Shown piece by piece: positions 43,172 to 51,524 of a stretch of DNA of 60,358 nt. The stretch comes from Rickettsiales bacterium. GTDB taxonomy: Bacteria > Bacteroidota > Bacteroidia > Cytophagales > Cyclobacteriaceae. The notes below the pieces were generated by a model. The model did not search any database. It was not told where the DNA came from and was given only the letters and a program-made list of their open reading frames with translations. Both the position numbers and the translations under genes were made by a program. Location of the stretch: NCBI GenBank assembly GCA_002729235.1, contig PBTY01000100.1, forward strand, positions 1 through 60,358, in the 5' to 3' direction. Position 1 is the stretch's first letter. Each line of letters starts with the position of its first letter.

Positions 43172-43792
43172 GTGAAAAGACGAGATGAGATCAAAAAGAA
43201 CGGAAGACTATTGTTCAACGAACAGGGATTGGAGACCATTACTACCAGGCATATCGCCGCTGAAATGAACATCAGTCAGGGCAATCTTCACTATCATTTT
43301 CCAAATAAAAATGAGCTTATCAGTGAGCTATATGAAGATTTTAAGAGGGGTCTGGTAGAACGAGCTAAATATCAGGCGGGTAGTTTTGGCCTCAAAGAAA
43401 TCTACCAGTCGTTACAAGACAATTTCGAATTGATGTACGAGTATCGTTTTTTGTTTTTGGATCGAGAGATTTTATGGAGACGTCTTCCCACCATCAGACG
43501 TGAGACTCAAGCGCTGATCATCATCAAGTCTCGCCAACTTCGTGCAGCCATTCAAAAACTGCAAGAGGTCGGATTGTTTCGAACAGATGTGGATGAAAAA
43601 CAATCTGAGAGTTTCATCACCATGTATCAGCTGATGATCAATTCATGGCTTTCAGCCGTCTACCTGTTTCATTCTCACGAGCCAGTCGCTTTCTTTTCTG
43701 AACAGGCGTTTAGAGCCTGGTACCCTTATTTAACGGATATAGGGAAATATGATTTCCGATCTATTTTGGCTCGTTCAACAGATCTAGTCTAA
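43172..43792 (+). CDS. TetR/AcrR family transcriptional regulator (GTG start)
   Basis: A 206-residue repressor starting at GTG (43172), since no ATG lies nearer. Its recognition helix NISQGNLHYHFPNKNELI and C-terminal WYPYLTDIGKYDF are shared with the TetR at 21937, marking them as paralogues. The divergent amidohydrolase is its probable target, and twin palindromes precede it. Its 3' end overlaps the end of the MarR-GNAT gene by 32 bases, convergently. Confidence 0.88.
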   Translation: MKRRDEIKKNGRLLFNEQGLETITTRHIAAEMNISQGNLHYHFPNKNELISELYEDFKRGLVERAKYQAGSFGLKEIYQSLQDNFELMYEYRFLFLDREILWRRLPTIRRETQALIIIKSRQLRAAIQKLQEVGLFRTDVDEKQSESFITMYQLMINSWLSAVYLFHSHEPVAFFSEQAFRAWYPYLTDIGKYDFRSILARSTDLV

Positions 43793-44762
43793 ACCCATAC
43801 ACTGGTAAATTGCCCTGCATAAAATCAAGGTCTTTGGCTCGCACAAACCCCAGTCGCTCATACATTCCCCATGCAAGCTTCATGGAATCGGTTGTATGAA
43901 TAACCATATTTTTGGAAGAGCTCGACTTTCCTTTATCTATACAGTATTCTGTAAGTTGTTTGCCGAGACCTAACCCTTGAAAATCAGGGGAAACAGCTAA
44001 AAGTCTGAAACCACATGCATCTTTTTCCTGTGTGCCAGTTCCTCCAGATCCATAATCTTTCATGTCATGAAAATAAATGACTGCTCCTCCAATGTCTCCT
44101 TTTCTGGAAACGCACACAAACAATTCGATATTGGGATTCTCCGTTAAGTGACCAACATTGCGAAGCATTTCGTAGTAAGTTGGTTGCTCTTTGATAGATG
44201 GAAATCCTTTGATGGAAGAGTAGACCTTCACCAATAAATCACCAACGGCATTAAATTCATCGGTCGTTGCATTTCGAATGGAAAACTGGTAATAATCTTG
44301 CAGAATCTCTTTTTCCATAGAGGAGGTGCTGAGCTTTTTATTCACCAGGGCCAGTTGCTCAAGAAATGAGTTTTTATCCTGTCCGAAAAGATTCTTGAGA
44401 TAATCTTCAAAGCATTCCCATAACTCAAGCAGTGGAGCTTCTAAGCTTTTACCCCTAGAGGTTAGTTGGATGAGTTTGGATCGCTGATCCGAAGGGTTGG
44501 TCATAATTTCGGCATATCCTTCAGCTTCTAATTCACGAACGACGTTCTTCACGGTAATCCTACTATAAGAAATCTCATTGGTGATTTCTTGCACCGTTAA
44601 AGCTCGAGTGCTGTTGGCTAACGTATAATAAATTGGGAACCAACTTGATTTAAAGTTGATGCCTGCTCTTTGGTAAATTTTATCTGCATCAAATTGAAGT
44701 TTTTCATAGACTCTACGCATTTGTGAGCCAACAGATAAGTAACCTAAATGATCGATATTCAT
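43761..44762 (-). CDS. MarR-type regulator fused to GNAT acetyltransferase
   Basis: A 333-residue two-domain protein. Residues 1-150 are a MarR winged helix (NSTRALTVQEITNEISYSRI as recognition region); residues 170-333 are a GNAT fold with the acetyl-CoA loop FQGLGLGKQLTEYCIDKG and strand IELFVCVSRKGDIGGAVIYF. A regulator that can both bind DNA and acetylate a partner would be self-contained. Fusions of this kind are known in bacteria, and few have been studied. An inverted repeat directly in front of the start is the likely operator. It overlaps the TetR gene by 32 bases at the 3' end. Confidence 0.87.
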   Translation of the reverse strand: MNIDHLGYLSVGSQMRRVYEKLQFDADKIYQRAGINFKSSWFPIYYTLANSTRALTVQEITNEISYSRITVKNVVRELEAEGYAEIMTNPSDQRSKLIQLTSRGKSLEAPLLELWECFEDYLKNLFGQDKNSFLEQLALVNKKLSTSSMEKEILQDYYQFSIRNATTDEFNAVGDLLVKVYSSIKGFPSIKEQPTYYEMLRNVGHLTENPNIELFVCVSRKGDIGGAVIYFHDMKDYGSGGTGTQEKDACGFRLLAVSPDFQGLGLGKQLTEYCIDKGKSSSSKNMVIHTTDSMKLAWGMYERLGFVRAKDLDFMQGNLPVYGFRLDLLNEPK

Positions 44763-44765
44763 GTT

Positions 44766-44806
44766 TTATGAAAGTATAATATAAAAATAAGAAAGTACTT
44801 TCATAA
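44766..44806. promoter_or_regulatory. Operator-like inverted repeats before the MarR-GNAT gene
   Basis: TTATGAAAGTA at 44766-44776 is exactly mirrored at 44796-44806, with a 19-base spacer. Inside the right arm, GAAAGTACTTTC at 44791-44802 is itself a perfect palindrome. Together they give three GAAAGTA half-sites just upstream of the start codon, as expected of a MarR-type autoregulatory site. Confidence 0.65.
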
Positions 44807-44824
44807 GTTGGAATTTTGGAACAA

Positions 44825-45418
44825 TTAATCTGGCTTGAATCGATAATGTCCAATGATTTTATAATCAAATAACATATCCTCAATGACCTGACCTCTTCCA
44901 ATGTTATGAATAATCAGGTAGCGATTGCTTGTGTGATTCCGTTGATCACTCACGATTCCAATGTGCGTGATAGCACCTCCCAAATTCCAGCTGACGATAT
45001 CGCCCGGTTGGTAGTCTTCAGGATTATTGGATAGAGATAAAGTCTGACCTTTCCGCTCAAAATATTTCATGAGGTTGGGTACTCGACGATGATCAATGTT
45101 TTTATCAGTGGTTCTTAACCCCCATATTTTGGGATAGACATCAAAGTTTGCTTTCATGTCCTCATGGACATTCTTCTGGAGGTCAATTCCGAGTTTGCGA
45201 TAAGCTCGAATCACTACGTCTGTACAGACTCCTTTTCCATTGGGGACATCTCCATTCGGATAAGCAATGGAGAAATAGGTTGGATCATAAACAACTCGAT
45301 CATTAGTTAGCGTAAGAGCTGAATCTGCCAACTGCTGGTAGAAATCCGATTGACCAAAGCACCAATAAGGAACGAAGATCAGTATGATGATGAAAAGCTT
45401 GTTCAATCTGAGGGTCAT
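44825..45418 (-). CDS. DUF1287 protein (NlpC/P60-like fold)
   Basis: A 197-residue exported protein with a signal peptide ending at CFGQ. DUF1287 motifs are present: GKGVCTDVVIRAYRKLGIDL with Cys65, and GAITHIGIV with His152, which match the Cys-His pair of papain-like amidases. Function is thought to be cell-wall or amide hydrolysis, but experimental data for this family are scant. It is upstream of the MarR-GNAT gene on the same strand, with the repeats between. Confidence 0.85.
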   Translation of the reverse strand: MTLRLNKLFIIILIFVPYWCFGQSDFYQQLADSALTLTNDRVVYDPTYFSIAYPNGDVPNGKGVCTDVVIRAYRKLGIDLQKNVHEDMKANFDVYPKIWGLRTTDKNIDHRRVPNLMKYFERKGQTLSLSNNPEDYQPGDIVSWNLGGAITHIGIVSDQRNHTSNRYLIIHNIGRGQVIEDMLFDYKIIGHYRFKPD

Positions 45419-45498
45419 GTATTAATAACCCGATTCAGGAGCTTGTTATTGTTATCTTCCAGGTAATTAAACGCATAGCGTTTTAGCCAGAATTATCT

Positions 45499-46161
45499 CT
45501 AATCCAAGAGCTTCTCCAACCATTCATTCAGCAATTCGATGGAATTAGGATCTATGGCGTGCCCATATCCATGGCTGCTGAATTCCAGACTTTTGACCTT
45601 AGATTCCAGAATCTGTCGGGCCTCTAGCGCATAAGCAAATGGTAACATTCTGTCTGCCTGGCTGTGAACCATGAAGATCTCCAAATGGTCAATATTCTGA
45701 TTTTTGAATTCTTCTTGATCCTCTATTAGCATGCGTCCACTGAATGCTGCTATACCTTTCACTAGTTTGGGTTGCCTGGCTGCTACGGAATAGCTCATGA
45801 TCGTTCCCTGGCTAAACCCAAGGAGTACAATTTTGGACTGATCCAAATCATAGTTTTCGATAGCCTGTTCAATGAAGTCAATGATTAGCGATCGACTTTT
45901 TTCCACCAGCCCATAATCGTAAGTGGGTTTACCGGTGCTAAAGTCTACTACATACCAACCATAATTGGTAGGTCCCATTTGTAGTGGACCTTGTAAGGAA
46001 AAAATATGAGTATTTTTATTCAATCTTGGAGCCAGGCTGAACAGGTCCTGTGCATTGCTTCCTACACCATGCATCATAAAGATGGCTGAGCCATCCGCTA
46101 GATCTTGATCTGCTGGTTGGTGAAGATATGTAAGTGGTAATTTTTGTTCAGTAGGTGTCAT
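45499..46161 (-). CDS. Alpha/beta hydrolase, phospholipase/carboxylesterase type
   Basis: A 220-residue cytosolic esterase starting at MTPTEQKLPLTYLH; the upstream in-frame ATG at 46314 would add 51 residues unlike the family. The oxyanion region is FMMHGVGSN, the nucleophile elbow GFSQG at 115-119 (Ser117), and the final His is in YGHAIDPNS. The size and motifs fit the YpfH/Est group. Substrate unknown. Confidence 0.88.
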   Translation of the reverse strand: MTPTEQKLPLTYLHQPADQDLADGSAIFMMHGVGSNAQDLFSLAPRLNKNTHIFSLQGPLQMGPTNYGWYVVDFSTGKPTYDYGLVEKSRSLIIDFIEQAIENYDLDQSKIVLLGFSQGTIMSYSVAARQPKLVKGIAAFSGRMLIEDQEEFKNQNIDHLEIFMVHSQADRMLPFAYALEARQILESKVKSLEFSSHGYGHAIDPNSIELLNEWLEKLLD

Positions 46162-46228
46162 GAGAATTAGTACGAGTTTTACGAATGAGGAAATAGACAT
46201 GCCGAATATCTTGGGGTCTGAAAATAGT

Positions 46229-46256
46229 AAAACAGGTGCAAAACTGCACCTGTTTT
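46229..46256 (-). terminator. 12-bp terminator hairpin after the SnoaL gene
   Basis: AAAACAGGTGCA / TGCACCTGTTTT form a perfect 12-bp stem over a four-base loop. It lies 12 bases past the stop of the gene at 46269 on the minus strand, followed by a T-containing tail. It separates the SnoaL operon from the hydrolase gene. Confidence 0.85.
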
Positions 46257-46268
46257 GTGTGGTGATGG

Positions 46269-46853
46269 TTATTGGGACAATCCTAATTGCTTCATGAAAG
46301 CCATATTGTCCCAAAAAAGATACTCTTCATACATTTGACCGTCTTCGTTCCAAAGACCAATGGTCACCATGTTGAGTTTGTAGGCCTTGCCAGTTGGAGG
46401 GATGGTTTGTCCTTCTCCGATAGGCATCGGCTCAGTAAAAGTCCCTTCGATCACGCCTAACACAGCGGTCAGATTTCCAGAAGCGATGCGTAATGGGTGC
46501 TCTTCAATTCTGGTGTCAGGGGCGTATACGAACATGGCGCTTAGGTCTTCGATGTGTTTTTTGATCCCTTTCGTGGTGTGTCCATCAGGCCAGTGAACCA
46601 AAATATCCTCCGTGTGGCTTTCATGTAATCTGGTCCACTCTTCGTTAGTGAACACTTCAAAGTCCAGCTCGTCAAATGTTTTCAAGTTTTGAGTAATGAT
46701 CTCATTGGCTTTGGCAATTTCTTCCAGCTGAGATTTTAGCTCTTTTACTTCTTGTTTGTAGGCACTTTTTGACTGTGCGATTGCGAATGTGGACGCTCCA
46801 AGCATCAACACGGTGATCAATGCTGCTTGTATGGTTTTATTTATTGCTTTCAT
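46269..46853 (-). CDS. Secreted SnoaL/NTF2-like protein
   Basis: A 194-residue protein with a signal peptide (to AIAQ) and a coiled-coil-like segment at about 30-60, then a SnoaL-like cone domain (EWTRLHESHTEDILVHWPDG, IEDLSAMFVYAPDTRIEEH and MYEEYLFWDNMAFMKQLGL). Such domains occur in polyketide cyclases and ketosteroid isomerases, but many are non-catalytic; the exact fold is sure, the chemistry is not. It lies 36 bases after another NTF2-like gene, likely in one transcript. Confidence 0.82.
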   Translation of the reverse strand: MKAINKTIQAALITVLMLGASTFAIAQSKSAYKQEVKELKSQLEEIAKANEIITQNLKTFDELDFEVFTNEEWTRLHESHTEDILVHWPDGHTTKGIKKHIEDLSAMFVYAPDTRIEEHPLRIASGNLTAVLGVIEGTFTEPMPIGEGQTIPPTGKAYKLNMVTIGLWNEDGQMYEEYLFWDNMAFMKQLGLSQ

Positions 46854-46889
46854 TGTCTTAGGTATTTAATTGTTTAATAATTGATAGAA

Positions 46890-47246
46890 TTAGTGGTTGT
46901 AGTAGAATTTCTCGTTGATGATTAATCCTTCATCGTTCCATCTTTGTATGGCGATCTGTGTGTAATTTCTTACTCCCCAGTCTTTGTGAGTGAAGTCAAA
47001 ATCCCATTCTACTACGGTGAGGTTGTCACTAACAATCACATTTTTGATGTCTGCTTTTCTGAACTCTACAATTCCACCAACAAATGCTTCTTCATTCACA
47101 CGGTTGTTAGCCTTGCCAACTGTTGGCGCATCCTCGTTTTCCTGCATGGTGACGTTTTCTGCATAGAACTTTTCAAATGCATCCAATACTGCACCTTGTT
47201 GGATCATGCTATTAAGTGTGTCGATTTTTTCTTTTAATGAACTCAT
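46890..47246 (-). CDS. SnoaL/NTF2-like cytosolic protein
   Basis: A 118-residue protein of the NTF2-like superfamily with no signal peptide: LIQ-type opening LNSMIQQGAVLDAFEKFYAE, VGGIVEFRKADIKNVIVSDN and TQIAIQRWNDEGLIINEKFY. Role unknown. It is first in a unit with the secreted paralogue, and a perfect FNR-type palindrome lies about 110 bases upstream of its start. Confidence 0.83.
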   Translation of the reverse strand: MSSLKEKIDTLNSMIQQGAVLDAFEKFYAENVTMQENEDAPTVGKANNRVNEEAFVGGIVEFRKADIKNVIVSDNLTVVEWDFDFTHKDWGVRNYTQIAIQRWNDEGLIINEKFYYNH

Positions 47247-47356
47247 GATTACTCTTTGTTTTATGTCTTTAAAATTGATTTCAGGTTATTGTCCTGCTGT
47301 AGTGTTAAAGACGCGAAAGAGTAGGCGCTAGAATTTGATAAATGTTAAGAAAAACA

Positions 47357-47372
47357 CTTGATCTAGATCAAG
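47357..47372. promoter_or_regulatory. Perfect FNR/CRP-type palindrome
   Basis: CTTGATCTAGATCAAG is a perfect 16-base palindrome containing TTGAT-N4-ATCAA, the FNR box form. It sits between a Crp/Fnr gene (stop at 47385) and the SnoaL gene it would control. The local Crp/Fnr protein is the obvious candidate to bind it. Confidence 0.65.
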
Positions 47373-47384
47373 GCTCAGAATGAA

Positions 47385-47954
47385 TTACCCGTTTTTGCGG
47401 ATTCTGCTTAGGTTTTCAGGAGTCATACCCAGATAGGAAGCAATATGGATGAGAGGAACTCTCTGGAAATATTCTGGATGATTTTGCAACAAAAGTTCGT
47501 ATCGCTCAGCTGCTGGGTAGGAGATGTTCCACTGGATTCTGTCGACTGTAGCCACATAAGCATTCCCATACAGGATGCGGAAAAACTTCTCCAATACAGG
47601 AACCTCTTCAAGCAAAGTGTCTACGCATGATTTGTTGAGTACCAGAATCTCGGTGTTTTCCAGGGCCTCGATGGTGAGTTCGGCCTTGTCACCAGTAATG
47701 AAACTACGTAAGTCAGAGATCCAGTTGTTTTCCAGGGCTATCTGGATGACATGTTCTGTATCTCGGTCATCAATGCTGTAAGATCGCAAACATCCCTCAT
47801 TCACAAAGGCGATGAAATCACAGTGATCACCTTTCCTGAGAAGGTCTTTCTTCCGTTTGAGATTGGTTTTACGAATGTTCTGAACAACTTTCAGGAATTC
47901 ATCATCCGTGATGGTAATTTTCTCTTCCAGGTTTTTTCTCAGTTGTTCGTACAT
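47385..47954 (-). CDS. Crp/Fnr family transcriptional regulator
   Basis: A 189-residue protein with a cNMP-type beta-roll and the C-terminal helix-turn-helix IHIASYLGMTPENLSRIRKN. The usual cAMP phosphate pocket is not seen. It ends immediately after the recognition helix. A perfect FNR-like box lies 13 bases past its stop, upstream of the SnoaL operon, so a local regulatory link is likely. Confidence 0.86.
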   Translation of the reverse strand: MYEQLRKNLEEKITITDDEFLKVVQNIRKTNLKRKKDLLRKGDHCDFIAFVNEGCLRSYSIDDRDTEHVIQIALENNWISDLRSFITGDKAELTIEALENTEILVLNKSCVDTLLEEVPVLEKFFRILYGNAYVATVDRIQWNISYPAAERYELLLQNHPEYFQRVPLIHIASYLGMTPENLSRIRKNG

Positions 47955-48012
47955 GCTTGACTATTGATGCCGAAAAGTTAGGAAGAAAAGGTGATATGGA
48001 TGTACCTACACT

Positions 48013-48807
48013 TTATCCATATCCTAGCCTTTTCTTCCAGTAATTAGCAACCATGGTAATGACTTTTTTGCGTGGAAGAAATTTTAACAAGGATATTTGT
48101 CCTGTCCGTCCAGTAATCACATAATGTTTTTTGGCAAGAAATGCATCCAGGCCCTGTTGGGCAACCTCATCGGAGGACATCAGCTTATCGGTTGCATTGT
48201 CCTTATCATTATTCGAATTAGCCACTTTTTTGAAGTTACTCTTTGTTCCAGATGGACATAAACAAGTTATCTGGATGTTGGTGCCGGCAAGTTCTCCTGT
48301 CAAAGATTCGGACAGACTCAAAACATAACTTTTAGTAGCTGCATACACTGCTGAGAATGGAATCGGCATGAAGGAGGCTGTAGAGCCTACATTGATGATT
48401 CCTGCTTCTGGCTTTTTCTTGAAATCCTCAAGAAATAAGTAACACAGTTCAGTGAGTGAGAACATGTTGAGTTGCATCATGTTGCTATACTCATCCAAAG
48501 TGAAATCCTCAAATCTTCCCCATTTGCCAAAGCCGGCATTATTGATCAAAAGATCAACCGAAATATTTTGTTTCTTGATTTCAGTGTAGAGATTTTGTCC
48601 TGCATTTGGTTGTCCAAGATCTGAAGGCAGAACGTGCGTCATAATTCCATATTCACTCTCGAGTTCAGTGCTAATGGTTTCTAGTTGATCTTTGGATCTC
48701 GCAACTAACACAAGGTTGGCGCCTTTAGCTGCTAATAGATAAGCAAATGATTTCCCAATGCCAGAGGAGGCACCAGTGATAAGGGCTGTTTGGTTTGTCA
48801 AATTCAT
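48013..48807 (-). CDS. SDR family oxidoreductase
   Basis: A 264-residue short-chain dehydrogenase of the DltE/YqjQ-like group. The cofactor site TGASSGIGKS is at residues 10-19, NNAG follows (LLINNAGFGKWGRF), Ser is in NVGSTASF and the catalytic Tyr-Lys is in YAATKSYVL. It is probably NADPH-dependent because of Arg in LVARSKDQ. Substrate unknown. It starts 13 bases upstream of a secreted-protein gene stop. Confidence 0.91.
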   Translation of the reverse strand: MNLTNQTALITGASSGIGKSFAYLLAAKGANLVLVARSKDQLETISTELESEYGIMTHVLPSDLGQPNAGQNLYTEIKKQNISVDLLINNAGFGKWGRFEDFTLDEYSNMMQLNMFSLTELCYLFLEDFKKKPEAGIINVGSTASFMPIPFSAVYAATKSYVLSLSESLTGELAGTNIQITCLCPSGTKSNFKKVANSNNDKDNATDKLMSSDEVAQQGLDAFLAKKHYVITGRTGQISLLKFLPRKKVITMVANYWKKRLGYG

Positions 48808-48820
48808 AGTGGATGAGGAG

Positions 48821-49363
48821 TTAAAAAGAATAGCCTACTGTTAAGTTGCCATTGTAAAAGAGCTTGCCTTCTTCCGCTCTTGGGTAGGATTCATCAGGAA
48901 AAATGATTTTTCCGAATCCCAATTGCACATTGTAGAACCATTTCTCTTTGAGGAAATAGCCTTTGTATCCGGTGTAACATTCTGGGACAATGTAGAAATC
49001 TTTGTAATCCTGGCCATCAACCACATTATTGTTGATGCTCACAAACTCTGGATATATGGAGAGTTCGGTATTGAAGCCTTTCCACCAGTAGTGCCGATAA
49101 CCCGGAGCTATCGCAAACATGGTTTTATCACCTTCATTTTCTGCAAGCGTTCTTGGCCGGTAGTTGATGCTGGCAATGAATTCGCCTTTCATACCATTCT
49201 GAAATTGTGCGACTTCATGTCCGTATTTGAGTTGGTAGATTTTAGGAACCAACGGCCAAATGAGGTTGAATTCGAGATGATTCTTTGGAGAACTTTCCTG
49301 ACCAAAGAGCTCAGTGGAGGTGCCAAGGTGAACGATCAGAACAATGGAAGTAAGTGCCTTCAT
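48821..49363 (-). CDS. Secreted protein of unknown function
   Basis: A 180-residue protein starting at MKALTSIVLIVHLGTS (49363), which gives a signal peptide; an upstream in-frame ATG at 49384 adds seven residues. The mature part is strand-rich with aromatic residues (YRHYWWKGFNTELSIYPEF, WFYNVQLGFGKIIF) and looks like a small outer-membrane barrel. No family recognised. It lies next to the SDR gene and downstream of a Crp/Fnr gene on the same strand. Confidence 0.7.
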   Translation of the reverse strand: MKALTSIVLIVHLGTSTELFGQESSPKNHLEFNLIWPLVPKIYQLKYGHEVAQFQNGMKGEFIASINYRPRTLAENEGDKTMFAIAPGYRHYWWKGFNTELSIYPEFVSINNNVVDGQDYKDFYIVPECYTGYKGYFLKEKWFYNVQLGFGKIIFPDESYPRAEEGKLFYNGNLTVGYSF

Positions 49364-49411
49364 AAGGAATAATTTTGAAGGCAAATTTCTGACTAAGCTT
49401 AATCTGATTTT

Positions 49412-50002
49412 TTACCAATTGGCAAAAAATGGGTCGCTCACACTTTTTCTAATTCGACTCAATGAATGCTGTGTAATCCCCAGATATGTGGCAATATGCC
49501 CCAGTGGAACCTGCTGAAAGATGTCAGGATTTTCCTTGACAAAGTTGGTGTATCGTGTAGTGGCATCCTGATTGAGCATGGCAGTTTTTTGAGCCACTTT
49601 CGCTAATAAGCGGGATTCAATAATGTTTTTAACTGTAGTTTCCCAGTTGTCCACTTCCTCTGCCAATACTTTGAGGCTGGATTGTGAAATGACGATCAAT
49701 TCGGAATCCGATTCTGCCTGAATATAAGTTTCTGACAAAATACCTTCATTTAAGCTTCTCAAATCAGTGGCAAATTGCTCTGGGCCGATGAAGTATTTGG
49801 TGATGTCCTTGCCATCATCGTTAAAAAAGAAAGCTCGGAGTACACCTTTAGTGACAAGTCCTATTCGAGTACATCGTTTATCGGCTTCTAAAAAGTTGCT
49901 TCCTTTCCTTAAATGTAAGGGCTCACAATGTTGACCAATGAGCTCTTTGTCTCTCTGAGAGAATGCTCCGAACTGACCTAAGTACTCAAATAGCTGCTTC
50001 AT
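49412..50002 (-). CDS. Crp/Fnr family transcriptional regulator
   Basis: A 196-residue regulator: effector beta-roll in the first 120 residues and helix-turn-helix IATYLGITQHSLSRIRKS. The characteristic cAMP-binding pair is not visible. Together with the proteins at 30516 and 47385 it makes three paralogues in 20 kb with very similar DNA-reading helices. The next genes on the strand are the secreted protein and the SDR. Confidence 0.86.
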   Translation of the reverse strand: MKQLFEYLGQFGAFSQRDKELIGQHCEPLHLRKGSNFLEADKRCTRIGLVTKGVLRAFFFNDDGKDITKYFIGPEQFATDLRSLNEGILSETYIQAESDSELIVISQSSLKVLAEEVDNWETTVKNIIESRLLAKVAQKTAMLNQDATTRYTNFVKENPDIFQQVPLGHIATYLGITQHSLSRIRKSVSDPFFANW

Positions 50003-50044
50003 CGATAGTTTTATAAAACGTTTCTAAAAACGTCCGACTATCGA
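50002..50044. repeat. Inverted repeat upstream of the Crp/Fnr gene
   Basis: TCGATAGT at 50002-50009 is mirrored by ACTATCGA at 50037-50044, with an AACGT repeat inside. It covers the whole gap between the DUF2007 stop and the regulator start. It could be an autoregulatory operator or the terminator of the upstream gene. Confidence 0.4.
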
Positions 50045-50047
50045 AAG

Positions 50048-50302
50048 TTAAGAAGATTTACTCGTATTCGCCTCAAACTGCTCAACGACCTTCATTGCCT
50101 GAACTTGGTTGGAGTCGGATACAAAAACTTTCACAGGGTTGACACCTCCCGGAGCTGCATGCCACGGGACGAGGGTTCCGATGAAATCATCCTTTACAAA
50201 AGCGAAGATGCCTTCGTTCTCCAGCAAGTCCTTAACGATGCTGGCCTGGATTGGTGGACCTGCATATACTTGTACGGTGTGAAAATTAGATCCTTCTTTC
50301 AT
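50048..50302 (-). CDS. DUF2007 small protein
   Basis: An 84-residue protein; I take MKEGSNFHTVQVYAG (50302) as start. An upstream in-frame start at 50389 adds a hydrophobic 29-residue stretch, possibly not translated. The DUF2007 core is HTVQVYAGPPIQASIVKDLL with KDDFIGTLVPWHAAPGG; the family is called 'putative signal transducing protein', but function is unproven. Confidence 0.75.
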   Translation of the reverse strand: MKEGSNFHTVQVYAGPPIQASIVKDLLENEGIFAFVKDDFIGTLVPWHAAPGGVNPVKVFVSDSNQVQAMKVVEQFEANTSKSS

Positions 50303-50427
50303 TTTGGATGGAGTTAATGGTTCTACAGTATTAACTGAACTTGCTGAAAAAAGGTGCAATAAAATAAAAATAGCGATGAATGTTGCCACTCATCGCTGAC
50401 CATGAAATGTTACCATGTTTCAGGTAA

Positions 50428-51420
50428 CTATATTCCTCGCTCCACCTTGTAAAGGGTAAAAGCCTCATCTAAATATTTTGATAATGCGTCCAGGGATGCC
50501 TCTTTGAATTTTACCGGATCTGCCTGCACGACTATTGTTCCGATGCCAGCTTCCATGATTTTCATATAGCTTTTTGCAAATTCAGGCTCGCAGCCTTCAC
50601 ACGATTCAGTGCTTTCGGCGTAATTGATTTCAGAAACAATATCACTGAAATTAAGATCCAGTTTAATATTATTTTGCTTGGCTTTAGGGTCTACAGCAAA
50701 GTTGTAGGTATTGTCTTCAATCAAGGCAACTGCCTTGTCGTTATACGTATGACCAACTACATGTACCGCTGGTACGACACTTGCTTCACCCTTGGTATAA
50801 ACAGTTTTGGAATTGGCCCAACGGCTGGTTTCCTGATCGATTTGGATTCCAATGAAAGCAAAGTTTAAGGTCACTGTCGAATTGAAAAGAACGGCTTTTA
50901 ATTCTGCAGGTACTTTGGTGTGAGGACCGAACGGAGCAGCATTGTTCCAGGTGATATAGTCACCATTTCCACCAGAATAGGTTTTGGCAATTCCCCATGC
51001 TTTTTTAACATTCTCTGTTTCATTAAGACCTTTCTCTTTTAGTTTTTCATAGTTTTTGCTATTTACCAGTTCTTCTCTCGGAAGCACGTTCATGTTAAGG
51101 TCGGCAAATCTCATTTTGAGCATTTCCAGGTATTCATCGGCAATTTCTTGAAATACTTCATCAGACACCCCTTCTAATACGGCATATGCTCCAAACTTGA
51201 CAGTGGATTCTGACTTCCAGGAAGTGGTCTCCGTCTTGCGTTTGGCAACAATGAATCGAACATTGGCACCCAAAATGGCTACATCATCGTTCTTCTCGAA
51301 TAGTTTACCATTGGAGTAGTAACCATACTTATCTTCTAATTCTTTGAGTTCTTTTTTGTCTTGAGCGGTGAGGCCGAAACCAAGTCCGATCGTGAGTAAA
51401 ATGAGCAATGCGGCTTTCAT
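50428..51420 (-). CDS. Exported protein of unknown function, 330 residues
   Basis: Signal peptide MKAALLILLTIGLGFGLTAQ (start at 51420; an upstream in-frame start at 51474 is not supported). The mature protein has a charged helix, then alternating strands and a long region with a single Cys pair (ESCEGCEPE near 280). The middle holds a GAYAVLEGVSDEVFQEIADE block. I recognise no family. It is alone, with a response-regulator gene upstream on the same strand. Confidence 0.65.
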   Translation of the reverse strand: MKAALLILLTIGLGFGLTAQDKKELKELEDKYGYYSNGKLFEKNDDVAILGANVRFIVAKRKTETTSWKSESTVKFGAYAVLEGVSDEVFQEIADEYLEMLKMRFADLNMNVLPREELVNSKNYEKLKEKGLNETENVKKAWGIAKTYSGGNGDYITWNNAAPFGPHTKVPAELKAVLFNSTVTLNFAFIGIQIDQETSRWANSKTVYTKGEASVVPAVHVVGHTYNDKAVALIEDNTYNFAVDPKAKQNNIKLDLNFSDIVSEINYAESTESCEGCEPEFAKSYMKIMEAGIGTIVVQADPVKFKEASLDALSKYLDEAFTLYKVERGI

Positions 51421-51524
51421 ATTTGTCTTGTTTGGTTTTTGTAAAGTGTTCTTCAATTCCAATGAATTGTTCACTCAAAATTGTTAGAAACACTTAAGCA
51501 CTTCAATAGGGCAATTGCACCATC

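Noticed and set aside
48923-49372. A 149-residue antisense reading frame over the secreted-protein gene
   Set aside because: The minus-strand gene has a signal peptide and neighbours on the same strand; the antisense frame has none.
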